Source: Brevundimonas pishanensis (lineage in GTDB: Bacteria > Pseudomonadota > Alphaproteobacteria > Caulobacterales > Caulobacteraceae). From it: 64,000 nucleotides of DNA. A model generated the notes under the pieces. It searched no databases. It had not been told where the DNA came from and was given only the letters and a program-made list of their open reading frames with translations. The DNA lies in the NCBI RefSeq assembly GCF_022750635.1, contig NZ_JAJKBG010000001.1:682001-746000 (forward strand), given 5' to 3'. The position numbers and the translations under genes are program-made. Below, piece by piece: positions 8,077 to 17,252 of the stretch; positions within the stretch are counted from its first letter, which is position 1, and every line of letters begins with the position of its first letter.

Positions 8077-8099
8077 GTCCTGAAAGGACACAAACAATT

Positions 8100-9206
<1,107 letters not shown>

Positions 9207-9211
9207 GACAT

Positions 9212-9228
9212 AGTTGCCAAAAGCAACT
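9212..9228 (+). promoter_or_regulatory. Small hairpin just after the frmA stop
   Basis: The perfect 6-bp stem AGTTGC / GCAACT has a 5-nt loop. It begins 6 bases after the frmA stop codon, directly ahead of the larger terminator-like hairpin. It may stabilise the 3' end of the frmA message or belong to the downstream regulatory structure. Confidence 0.5.
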
Positions 9229-9241
9229 CACTAAGTCTAAG

Positions 9242-9275
9242 CTCCCCTCGATAATGATATCGAGGGGAGTTTTTT
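9242..9275 (+). terminator. Terminator/attenuator hairpin containing the next gene's ribosome-binding site
   Basis: A perfect 12-bp stem (CTCCCCTCGATA / TATCGAGGGGAG) with a 4-nt loop is followed by six T, the textbook intrinsic terminator form. The ATG of the VOC gene begins at the next base, and the 3' arm carries GAGGGGAG, the only Shine-Dalgarno for that ATG. The same structure can therefore end frmA transcription and hide the VOC ribosome-binding site. Confidence 0.85.
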
Positions 9276-9659
9276 ATGATTTCGCACGTCATTCTGGGGG
9301 CGATTGATCTGGATGCGTCCAAGACTTTCTATGACGCGGTGCTGGGGGCGCTGGGCCATCACAAGGGTCGCAAAATTCCGGGCATTCCGCGCGTGATGTA
9401 TATGACCCGCAACGGCACCTTCGGCATCACCCTGCCGATCAATGGCGAACCGGCGACCTTTGCCAACGGCAGCACCATCGGTTTTGCCGCCGAGAACGAA
9501 GAGGCTGTGCGGGCCTTCCACCAAGCGGGCATCGAGAACGGCGGCGTGCATATCGAAGAAGACCCCGGCGTTCGCGAAACGCCCTTTGGCAAACTCTGCC
9601 TCGCTTACTTGCGCGACCCCGCAGGCAACAAGATCTGCGCCATGTATCGTCCGGAATAG
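9276..9659 (+). CDS. VOC (glyoxalase/bleomycin-resistance fold) family protein
   Basis: This 127-residue single VOC domain protein begins ISHVILGAIDLDASKTFYDAVLGALG. It has the paired beta-alpha-beta-beta-beta pattern and ends FGKLCLAYLRDPAGNKICAMYR. The family covers glyoxalases, dioxygenases and binding proteins, and members often bind a metal through His and Glu. The reaction here is unknown. Its position between frmA and fghA suggests a role with glutathione adducts or aldehydes. Its start codon directly follows a terminator hairpin that contains its ribosome-binding site, so expression is probably conditional. Confidence 0.9.
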   Translation: MISHVILGAIDLDASKTFYDAVLGALGHHKGRKIPGIPRVMYMTRNGTFGITLPINGEPATFANGSTIGFAAENEEAVRAFHQAGIENGGVHIEEDPGVRETPFGKLCLAYLRDPAGNKICAMYRPE

Positions 9660-9733
9660 GACGACACGTCCGCTAGGGTGGGTGGGGCGGACATGGTAAG
9701 TGCCCTGATCCCCCTGAAGACTTGTGAGCCGAC

Positions 9734-10294
9734 ATGAGATCGAAGTCCGCCCTTTTCGCCGGTATTGCGGCCCTGAATTTGTCGTTGGCCGCCTGCGATC
9801 GCACCCCGCCGCAGATGAAGGGCCCGACGCCGGAAGAACAGGCCGCGGCCCGCGCGTGGGAAAAGGAAGATGTGTGGCTCTATATGCCGGACCACATCGT
9901 CAAACAGCGCGTCGATGAAAAGTCCCTGACCCCCTATATGGATCAGGTGACCGCCGCTGCAGAGGCCGTGTTGAACGCCGCCCCGCGTCAGGCGGGGTCG
10001 TCCAACATGCTGCTGGTGATGATCAAGCCGGGCAACCGCGCCAAGACATGGATTGTCAGCAGCAAGCCCGAACTGTCGCCCGATCTGGTCACTGCCGTGA
10101 CCGTGGCGGCCAATGGCGTGGCCGCGCCGTCTGTGACCGGTGGTCCGGTGCTTGTGGGTGTGCGCTTCAAGGCTTTTGGCGGGGGCGAGCCCTTGATCAG
10201 CGAACGCCCGCCGATCCCCAAAGACTGGTATCAATATTTTGGCGACAAGGGCCTGCTGGACGATGCGTTCATGGCCCGCGTCTGGCCTGACTGA
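9734..10294 (+). CDS. Putative lipoprotein of unknown function in the formaldehyde cluster
   Basis: This 186-residue protein has a signal peptide ending in the lipobox LSLAAC, so it is probably a lipid-anchored envelope protein. The mature part shows a helix-rich start (EEQAAARAWEKEDVWLYM), a Pro-rich middle and a C-terminal DWYQYFGDKG motif; I do not recognise a family. It sits between the VOC gene and fghA on the same strand with only 12 bases to fghA, so it is likely co-transcribed. An envelope lipoprotein in a cytoplasmic formaldehyde pathway is unexpected. Confidence 0.75.
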   Translation: MRSKSALFAGIAALNLSLAACDRTPPQMKGPTPEEQAAARAWEKEDVWLYMPDHIVKQRVDEKSLTPYMDQVTAAAEAVLNAAPRQAGSSNMLLVMIKPGNRAKTWIVSSKPELSPDLVTAVTVAANGVAAPSVTGGPVLVGVRFKAFGGGEPLISERPPIPKDWYQYFGDKGLLDDAFMARVWPD

Positions 10295-10306
10295 CCGGAG
10301 TGATTT

Positions 10307-11140
10307 ATGGAAACCGTCAAAACCCACACTGTCCACGGCGGCAAGCTTAGCTATCTGAAGCATGACAGCGAAACCACCGGTACGCCGATGGCCCTGTCGG
10401 TTTTTGTGCCTGCGGGCGAAGGGCCGTTTCCGGTGCTCTACTGGCTGTCGGGCTTGACCTGCACCGAGGACAACTTCACCACTAAGGCCGGCGCGTACCA
10501 AGCCGCCGCCGAGCATGGTGTGATTATCGTTGCCCCCGATACCTCGCCGCGCGGTGAGGGTGTCGCCGATGATGAAGCCTATGATCTGGGCCAAGGCGCG
10601 GGCTTTTATGTCGATGCGACCCAGGCTCCCTGGGCACCCCATTTCAAGATGGAATCCTACGTCACCAAAGAGCTGATCGAACAGGTCGAGACGGAGTTTC
10701 CGGCCAATGGCGTGCGCGGCATTTCGGGCCACTCCATGGGCGGGCACGGCGCTTTGACGCTGGCGCTTAAGTATCCCGAACTGTTCAAGTCGGTGTCGGC
10801 ATTTGCGCCGATCTCTTCGCCGACCCGCTGCCCGTGGGGCGAGAAGGCTTTCACCGCCTATCTGGGTGAAGACCGCGCCGAATGGGCCAAGCATGATGCG
10901 GTTCTGCTCATAGAAGCGGGGGCGGCCAAGGGGCACTATGACGACATCCTCGTCGATCAGGGCGACGCCGACAGCTTCCTTGAAAACCAGTTGAAGCCGG
11001 AACTGCTGCAAGCCGCTGCTGACAAGGCGGGTCAGACGATCACCCTGCGTATGCAGCCGGGCTATGACCACTCCTACTTCTTTATGGCCAGCTTTATCGC
11101 TGACCACGTGGCCTTCCACGCCGCGCGCCTGAAGGGCTGA
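10307..11140 (+). CDS. fghA: S-formylglutathione hydrolase
   Basis: This serine esterase hydrolyses S-formylglutathione to formate and glutathione, the second step after FrmA. The 277-residue protein has the nucleophile elbow GHSMGGHGAL (Ser in GHSMG), the family segment YWLSGLTCTEDNF near residue 45, and the C-terminal His in GYDHSYFF; the catalytic Asp is probably in the VDQGDAD region. The length matches the family. It is preceded 12 bases upstream by the lipoprotein gene. Confidence 0.97.
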   Translation: METVKTHTVHGGKLSYLKHDSETTGTPMALSVFVPAGEGPFPVLYWLSGLTCTEDNFTTKAGAYQAAAEHGVIIVAPDTSPRGEGVADDEAYDLGQGAGFYVDATQAPWAPHFKMESYVTKELIEQVETEFPANGVRGISGHSMGGHGALTLALKYPELFKSVSAFAPISSPTRCPWGEKAFTAYLGEDRAEWAKHDAVLLIEAGAAKGHYDDILVDQGDADSFLENQLKPELLQAAADKAGQTITLRMQPGYDHSYFFMASFIADHVAFHAARLKG

Positions 11141-11184
11141 AGGTCGGGCTGTCGAAACCTGGGTGGGAGTGCTAGAGGACGATC

Positions 11185-11409
11185 ATGACCGATCTGACCG
11201 CTTATGAGCCGATGTTTGCCGCCCTCTGCACCGAGCTGGGCTATTGCCTGCATGAAAAGGGGCAGGTGAAGGTCGTCGCTGCTATTCCGAATGGCCTTGA
11301 TGCGGCTGTGCGCGCTGTTCTGGCTGCTGAAGGCCACTATGAGCCCGCCGCCTCGGGCGATCTGAAGCGCGGTATCCGCGAGTGTATCAAGCAGCATCTG
11401 CCCGCTTAA
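11185..11409 (+). CDS. Small conserved-looking hypothetical protein
   Basis: The 74-residue frame has a good Shine-Dalgarno (GAGGA, 6 nt before the ATG). It is followed by a strong terminator, which makes it the last gene of the formaldehyde cluster. The protein is predicted to be mostly helical, contains three Cys (two in LCTELGYC), and has no signal peptide. I do not recognise a family. Its placement suggests a job related to the pathway, but nothing in the sequence shows what. Confidence 0.7.
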   Translation: MTDLTAYEPMFAALCTELGYCLHEKGQVKVVAAIPNGLDAAVRAVLAAEGHYEPAASGDLKRGIRECIKQHLPA

Positions 11410-11444
11410 CTCGCGGACACGTGACGCAAACTTAATCCCCGAAA

Positions 11445-11481
11445 CGGCCCCGTACGTCTTGCGTGCGGGGCCGTTGTTCTT
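11445..11481 (+). terminator. Intrinsic terminator of the formaldehyde cluster
   Basis: The 12-bp stem CGGCCCCGTACG / CGTGCGGGGCCG contains one G-U pair and has a 5-nt loop. It is followed by TTGTTCTT. It closes the frmA-to-74-codon-ORF cluster before the DUF885 gene. Confidence 0.85.
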
Positions 11482-11517
11482 AGTGTCGCATAACCGTGGC
11501 CACTGGGAGGGTTGAGT

Positions 11518-13332
11518 ATGGATCGTCGTCGTTTGCTTCAAAGCTTTGTTGCCGGGGCGGCTATGTCCGTCGTGCCGATGGGAGCGTCCTACGCGCGCGC
11601 CTTGGACGGTGCCGCATCGACACAGTTTCACGCGCTAATCCAGCAGATCACGGATGACTTTCTTCTGAGCGATCCAACGGTGTTGACTTCCTATGGTCTC
11701 GACCGTGGCGAAAGGGCGGGCGCGCGTTTTAAACTGAGTGACAACTCGCCCGCCTATGCGACGGTCCAGCGCGCCAAGATGAAGGCCGCGATGCAGACGC
11801 TGGCCCAGATCGATCGCGAAGCTTTGAGCCGCGTCGAGCGTACCCAATATGACTGGGTCAGCTTCTTTGGAGCTTCGACGGTAGCCATCGACGATATGGG
11901 CTATGGCGTCGGCGGCTATCCCAGCCCGTACCGTATCAGCCAACTGACGGGCGCATATCAGTTCGTGCCGGACTTCATGCGGTCGCAGCACCGCATTGAA
12001 CAGACAGACGATGCCGAGGCCTATCTGTCGCGCCTCGAAGACTTTGCGGTTCAGCTGGAACACGACCGCGAGATCACCGCGCAGGATCAGGCAAAAGGCG
12101 TCATCCCGCCTGACTTTATCGTCCAGAAGACCCTGACCCAGCTGCGAAACCTGATCGAGGTTGATCCGCAGAACCATTCCCTCGTGAGCAGCTTGTCAGA
12201 CCGGGCAGCGGCTAAGGGGCTAGCCGGAGAATGGGCGGCGCGGGCGACGGAAATCCTGAAGAAAAAGGTTTATCCTGCGCTGCAAAAGCAGGTCGAGCTA
12301 TACGAGGCCGTGCTGCCCCGCACGACCCACGATGCGGGCATCTGGAAACAGCCGCGCGGCGATGAGTTCTATGCCCATGCTCTGCGTTACTACACCAGCA
12401 CGGGTATGTCGGCGGACGAAATCCATCAGGTAGGACTGGATCAGGTCGCCGAACTGACGGCCCGTGCCGATGCGCTCTTGCGCAAGATCGGCAAGACTGA
12501 AGGCAGCGTGGGCCAGAGGGTCGCGAGCCTGTCCGATATGGAAGGCCAGGTCTATCCGAATACAGATGAAGGCAAGAAGCGCCTCATCGATGACCTGAAC
12601 CTCGACATCGCGCACATGAACACGCTGCTGCCGCAGTATTTCGGACGTCTGCCCAAGTCGCCGGTGGAAGTGCGCCGCATCCCCGCCGAAATCGAAGTTG
12701 GCGCGCCCGGCGGGTATTATATGGGGCCGGCACTGGATGGTTCGCGTCCGGGGGCCTTCTATATCAACCTGCGCGATACGGCAGAGGTGCCCAAATTCAC
12801 CCTTCGCACGCTCACTTGGCATGAGGCCTCTCCGGGGCACCACTTCCAGGTTGCTCTGGGGACGGAGCAAGATGATCTGCCCCTGCTGTTCAAGGGTATC
12901 GGCTTCTCGGCCAACCTCGAGGGATGGGGCCTCTATGCCGAGCAACTGGCGGATGAAATGGGGGTCTATAAAGACGACCCGCTCGGCGAGATTGGCTACC
13001 TGCAGTCGCTGATGTTCCGGGCCTCCAGGCTGGTGGTGGACACCGGCATGCACCACAAGCGCTGGAGCCGTGAGCAGGCCATCCGCTACATGGTGGATGT
13101 GCTGGGAGATCAGGAATCCAATGTCACCACCGAGGTCGAGCGCTACTGCGTCTGGACCGGTCAGGCGTGCGCCTACAAGGTGGGCCATAACGTCTGGGCC
13201 AAGATGCGCAAAGAGACCGAGGCCCGATTAGGTTCGCGCTTCGACATCAAGGCCTATCACGACTTCGGCCTTGCTCTGGGGCCGGTGCCGATGGCTGTTC
13301 TGGAGCGTGAACTGCGCGATTGGCAGGGCTGA
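11518..13332 (+). CDS. Tat-exported DUF885 family protein (first of a tandem pair)
   Basis: This 604-residue protein starts MDRRRLLQSFVAGAAMS, a twin-arginine signal, so it is predicted to be folded before export. The DUF885 family hallmark HEASPGHHFQ (first His at about residue 435) resembles a zinc metallopeptidase site. Family segments VEVRRIPAEIEVGAPGGYY and DGSRPGAFYINLRDT precede it. The substrate is unknown. I chose the ATG at 11518, with GGAGG 7 nt upstream, over the TTG two codons earlier. The next gene is a full-length paralogue, which points to a local duplication. Confidence 0.9.
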   Translation: MDRRRLLQSFVAGAAMSVVPMGASYARALDGAASTQFHALIQQITDDFLLSDPTVLTSYGLDRGERAGARFKLSDNSPAYATVQRAKMKAAMQTLAQIDREALSRVERTQYDWVSFFGASTVAIDDMGYGVGGYPSPYRISQLTGAYQFVPDFMRSQHRIEQTDDAEAYLSRLEDFAVQLEHDREITAQDQAKGVIPPDFIVQKTLTQLRNLIEVDPQNHSLVSSLSDRAAAKGLAGEWAARATEILKKKVYPALQKQVELYEAVLPRTTHDAGIWKQPRGDEFYAHALRYYTSTGMSADEIHQVGLDQVAELTARADALLRKIGKTEGSVGQRVASLSDMEGQVYPNTDEGKKRLIDDLNLDIAHMNTLLPQYFGRLPKSPVEVRRIPAEIEVGAPGGYYMGPALDGSRPGAFYINLRDTAEVPKFTLRTLTWHEASPGHHFQVALGTEQDDLPLLFKGIGFSANLEGWGLYAEQLADEMGVYKDDPLGEIGYLQSLMFRASRLVVDTGMHHKRWSREQAIRYMVDVLGDQESNVTTEVERYCVWTGQACAYKVGHNVWAKMRKETEARLGSRFDIKAYHDFGLALGPVPMAVLERELRDWQG

Positions 13333-13446
13333 GACTGATCCGGTCGTCTCTTGCGCGACGGGTTCAAGCTTCACTAACGTTAAAAATACGGGCGTGCGAC
13401 GGCGAGGGGCTGTCGACGCCGGTTCTGTACCCGAGGGGAGTTATCG

Positions 13447-15243
13447 ATGATCGACCGTCGCCGCCTTTTGATGGGAGCCGCCGCTGTGGCTGCCGCCGCG
13501 CCAACACTGGCGCAGGCTCGCGCTGCTCTGAGCGATGCCGATGCCCGGCTGAACAGTTTGCTGGACGGCTGGTTCAACAGCGAGCTTCTGGAAAGCCCCG
13601 AGCGGGCGACGGGCCTTGGACTGGACAAGGGCGAGTGGGCCCATCTGTCCGGCAAGCTCAGCGACGAAGGATTGTCGGCGCGCGACGAGGACCGCGCCCG
13701 CGCCACCGCCAAATGGGCCGAGCTTAAAACCTTCGATCAAAGCGGACTTTCCGAACAGGGGCAGTTGAACTACGCCATCGCCGCCTTCGGTCGCGAAACG
13801 GCGGCCGAAACGGCACGCTTTGAATACGGATCGGGTCCGGGGCGTCCGTCGCCCTACGTGGTGGCTCAACTGTCGGGTGCCTATTATTCGACGCCGGACT
13901 TCCTTGAGAACCAGCATCGCTTTGACGACAAGTACGGGGCCGATGGCTTCCTTTCGCGTCTGTCCGATTTCGCCAAATCGATCCACGGCGAGAATGAACT
14001 GATCGAGTTCGATGCCGCCAAGGGTGTGATCGCGCCGGACTACATCATCGACCGCACCCTCCCGCAAATCCGCAACCTGCGCGATATGGCGGCGGGTGAC
14101 TGGTCGATGATCAAGACGGTCGCCCGCAAGGAAGCGGCGCTGGGCCTATCCGGCTATGCCGACCGGGCCAAGGCCATTCTGGACACCGAGGTTAAGCCCG
14201 CACTGGCGGCCCAGATCGCCAAGCTGGAAGCCCTGCGTCCGCAGGCGGTTCACGATGCAGGTGTTTGGCGTCTGCCGGATGGCGAAGCCTTCTATGCCAA
14301 CGGCCTGCGCTCCAACACCACCACCACCCTGACGGCGGACGAGATTCACCAGATGGGACGCGAACAGGTCGCCCAGATCAGCGCCGAACTGGACGTAGTG
14401 CTCAAATCTCAGGGGTATACCCAGGGCACGGTCGGCGAGCGCGTCGATGCTCTGAACAAGGATCCGGCCCAACTCTTCCCGAACACCGACGAGGGCAAGG
14501 TCGAACTGCTGCAATGGCTGAATGACCAGATCAAACAGCTCGATCCGATGCTGCCGCAGTATTTCGGACGCCTGCCCAAGACCCACGTGGAGGTGCGCCG
14601 TGTGCCGGTATCGATCCAGTCCGGCGCACCGGGTGGCTATTATCAAGGCCCGCCGCTGGATGGTTCGCGTCCGGGTGTCTACTACATCAACCTGCGTGAC
14701 AGCGGGAACTGGCCGCGCTTTGCCCTGCCGACCCTGACCTATCACGAGGCGTCGCCAGGCCACCACCTTCAGGTCGCGCTGCAGCGCGAGGCAGGCGAGC
14801 TTCCGCAATGGCGCCGTGCCGGTGGTTTCTCGGCCTTCAACGAAGGCTGGGCGCTGTACGCCGAACAGGTGGCCGCCAATGACATGAACGCCTATGCCAG
14901 CTATCCCCTGGGCCGTGCGGGCTTCCTGATGTCCTATCTGTTCCGTGCTGTGCGTCTTGTGGTCGACACCGGCATGCACGCCAAGCAGTGGAGCCGCGAG
15001 GACGCCGTGGAATACATGGTCGCCTCAGGCGCCAAGCCGCGCGACGCCGCCAACAGCGAGATCAACCGCTACACCGTCTGGCCGGGCCAAGCCTGCGCCT
15101 ACAAGGTCGGCCACACGGTCATCGCTCGCCTGCGTGCCGAAGCCGAAGCCAAGCCGGACTTCGACCTGCGCCAGTTCCACGACAAGGTGCTGCTCAGCGG
15201 CTCCATGCCGCTGGCCGTGCTGGAACAGCGCCTGCGCAGCTAA
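13447..15243 (+). CDS. Tat-exported DUF885 family protein (second of a tandem pair)
   Basis: This 598-residue paralogue of the preceding gene starts MIDRRRLLMGAAAVAAAAP, again a twin-arginine signal peptide, and carries the same HEASPGHHLQ site at about residue 433. Both copies end in the pattern FH/YHDxxLxxGxxPMAVLExxLR and have the YCVWTGQACAYKVGH / YTVWPGQACAYKVGH block, so both look intact. N-terminal halves differ more than C-terminal halves, consistent with an old duplication and different substrates. A weak hairpin follows. Confidence 0.9.
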   Translation: MIDRRRLLMGAAAVAAAAPTLAQARAALSDADARLNSLLDGWFNSELLESPERATGLGLDKGEWAHLSGKLSDEGLSARDEDRARATAKWAELKTFDQSGLSEQGQLNYAIAAFGRETAAETARFEYGSGPGRPSPYVVAQLSGAYYSTPDFLENQHRFDDKYGADGFLSRLSDFAKSIHGENELIEFDAAKGVIAPDYIIDRTLPQIRNLRDMAAGDWSMIKTVARKEAALGLSGYADRAKAILDTEVKPALAAQIAKLEALRPQAVHDAGVWRLPDGEAFYANGLRSNTTTTLTADEIHQMGREQVAQISAELDVVLKSQGYTQGTVGERVDALNKDPAQLFPNTDEGKVELLQWLNDQIKQLDPMLPQYFGRLPKTHVEVRRVPVSIQSGAPGGYYQGPPLDGSRPGVYYINLRDSGNWPRFALPTLTYHEASPGHHLQVALQREAGELPQWRRAGGFSAFNEGWALYAEQVAANDMNAYASYPLGRAGFLMSYLFRAVRLVVDTGMHAKQWSREDAVEYMVASGAKPRDAANSEINRYTVWPGQACAYKVGHTVIARLRAEAEAKPDFDLRQFHDKVLLSGSMPLAVLEQRLRS

Positions 15244-15259
15244 GAGCCTATAAGACGAG

Positions 15260-15289
15260 GGGCCGAAGGAGAAATCTTTCGGCCCTTAA
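15260..15289 (+). terminator. Probable terminator after the DUF885 pair
   Basis: GGGCCGAA / TTCGGCCC form an 8-bp stem with a 10-nt loop, followed by a weak TTAAT tract. It lies between the convergent ends of the second DUF885 gene and a minus-strand gene, and overlaps the latter's stop codon. Confidence 0.6.
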
Positions 15290-15882
15290 TCTTGTCGGCC
15301 CAGCATGATCACTTCGCGTGTACGGTTTGCCGCCGAAGCACAGCGCGCGTCGTGAACGATCGTGCAGCCCGTGGCCTTGCCCTCACAGGCGCTGAGGGTC
15401 GCTGCGCGGGCCGCCCTCATATCGCGGCCGTACTCGAAGTAATAGTTATCGATCCCCTCAACAGAACCCCGCGCCACCGAAGCGCAACCGTTCAGCCAGG
15501 AATAAAGGATCTCGCACTTGGCATCTGGATTGGGCGGCGGTGCCATGCTCAATTCGCGATTATAGTCAGGCTGCTGGCACTTCGCGAGCGACTGCCAGCC
15601 CGCATCCTCGGCGCGATAGCTGTGGCCGGTCCATGCGTAAATATCAAAGGTCTCGGTATTGATGGCAAAGCCGCCTACTCCGCTCACGCGCTCGCGAATA
15701 CGGGGCGGCCCGCTAGGCGCTGCCGGTGCGTAACCACCTGAGGAAGGGTCAGGCCCGCACGTGGCGGAGCCTGCGGCGGTGCCAACAGGGCATCGCGTTT
15801 GGGCATGTGCATCGAGCGGATAGCTAATGATGAACAGAGCGGCAGCGGCAATGATCGTGGCCACATGGAGCAACATCTTCAT
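15286..15882 (-). CDS. Exported protein with DUF4189-like Cys pattern
   Basis: This 198-residue protein has an N-terminal signal peptide (MKMLLHVATIIAAAALFIISYPLDAHA), a Pro/Gly-rich linker and a domain with paired cysteines ending in SACEGKATGCTIVHDARC. That end resembles the DUF4189 family of secreted proteins of unknown function. Eight Cys in the mature part suggest disulfides and a periplasmic location. The neighbour on the same strand is a DUF1176 lipoprotein-like gene. The family assignment is tentative. Confidence 0.7.
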   Translation of the reverse strand: MKMLLHVATIIAAAALFIISYPLDAHAQTRCPVGTAAGSATCGPDPSSGGYAPAAPSGPPRIRERVSGVGGFAINTETFDIYAWTGHSYRAEDAGWQSLAKCQQPDYNRELSMAPPPNPDAKCEILYSWLNGCASVARGSVEGIDNYYFEYGRDMRAARAATLSACEGKATGCTIVHDARCASAANRTREVIMLGRQD

Positions 15883-15979
15883 ATGAAACCTATGGGCTGA
15901 GGTTAGTTTTCACGTCAAAAGCAACGGGATGCTTCTGTCCACAACGCCAGCGGGCTCGCTTTGTGCCACTGCGGGTGCC

Positions 15980-17113
15980 CTATTGAGCGGTACGCCAAGT
16001 CGAGGGCCAAATATCCCAGTGGATGCCGAGGCAGTCGCTCATATTGTCTTCCGACAGCAAAGCAAACTCGCGGCCCGTCCACGCCCATGATGCCATGCTG
16101 CCGCAATCGCCAACACCGCGGCCCTTGCCGAAGGCACCGATCGTATTGGTCTGGCTATCAAAGCTGCTGTTGACCAGACTGTCTAGCGGGCCGCGTGGCG
16201 TGGGAAACTCTAACGCACGCGCGCCGGACCCGTCATTGGCCGACAGGACATAGGCCTGCGAGAAATTATAGGCTCCGGCTCCGCACGGCAGTTCCCACAG
16301 TAGGGTATCGGTGCCGAGGCGGTGAACCGCCCAATCGTCCCGTCCAAATGACTTGTTCTCATACAGAGATGCACATTCGCGCGCGCGGGGCAGGGCCGTG
16401 ACGTGTGGCGACAGGGTCTTGGGCAAATCCGTTTGGGACACAGGTGCAGCGACGCGGATACGCGGCGGCGTCGGTGCATCTGGCACGCTGCTGGCGGGGC
16501 GATCGCCTTTGCGGACCAAGGCTGTGGTGGTGCCAAGGCGCCCTTGACGCTCGTCGATCCACAAGAACGCAGCGGCCGCGCCGGTCAACGATACTGAAAT
16601 CCGCTCGGCATTGGCCGACAGGGTCAGAGCCTGACCATTGGCCAGCGCCCTTAGCAATTGGTCTGACGGATTCTCAAATGTTAGAACATTCAAATCGGTA
16701 TCCGGATCGCCCCAGACGCCGGCATAGTTCCGGCCATCGATGTCGAGTCGGGTTGGCACAGTCGGCGATTGCAGGGCCCAACTGTCGGCATAGACCTTAG
16801 GTCTGGCCTCCGGACCGGCTGCCAGTTTTACCAGGACAAAGCCGCCATTATCCTCGCCGGGACCGTAGGCGGCGCAGTTGTTGACGTTGTCGCAAATCGC
16901 CGTCCAATCGCGGAAGGCTTTGGTTTCACTCGATAAACCGGAAGACGTATCGCCCGCCGTATCGCGGGCGTTCTCTGCGGCGACCGCCACCGTTGTAATC
17001 GGCAGGGACGAAGTCGGCGCAGCCTCGTCCTCGTTACATCCTGTAAGGAGGGAAGCAGACGCCACCCCGATAGCAAGAATACGCGCGGTGAGCATGGGGG
17101 AAATCCTCGGCAT
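15980..17113 (-). CDS. DUF1176 family lipoprotein
   Basis: This 377-residue protein has a signal peptide ending in LLTGC, a lipobox, so it is predicted to be lipid-anchored. The segment FRDWTAICDNVNNCAAYG is the typical DUF1176 start, and LWELPCGAGAYNFSQAYVL is a second conserved block. The family is of unknown function. Translation may begin at this ATG or six codons later at 17095, where GAGGA gives a better ribosome-binding site. The gene is divergent from icd. Confidence 0.83.
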   Translation of the reverse strand: MPRISPMLTARILAIGVASASLLTGCNEDEAAPTSSLPITTVAVAAENARDTAGDTSSGLSSETKAFRDWTAICDNVNNCAAYGPGEDNGGFVLVKLAAGPEARPKVYADSWALQSPTVPTRLDIDGRNYAGVWGDPDTDLNVLTFENPSDQLLRALANGQALTLSANAERISVSLTGAAAAFLWIDERQGRLGTTTALVRKGDRPASSVPDAPTPPRIRVAAPVSQTDLPKTLSPHVTALPRARECASLYENKSFGRDDWAVHRLGTDTLLWELPCGAGAYNFSQAYVLSANDGSGARALEFPTPRGPLDSLVNSSFDSQTNTIGAFGKGRGVGDCGSMASWAWTGREFALLSEDNMSDCLGIHWDIWPSTWRTAQ

Positions 17114-17252
17114 GGCCTGTCGATAAACCGGAACGCCACCCTAGGGGCAGGTTGGCGGAACGCCAAATTCTTATGCCCTATTGCTTTGCGTCGGCGCTCT
17201 GGGGGGCTATATCGCCCCCAACGTAAACCTTTCTCAGAACAAGAGGCGAAGT

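Noticed and set aside
9605-11119. A 504-codon minus-strand frame
   Set aside because: It is antisense to the lipoprotein and fghA genes; mirror-frame composition.
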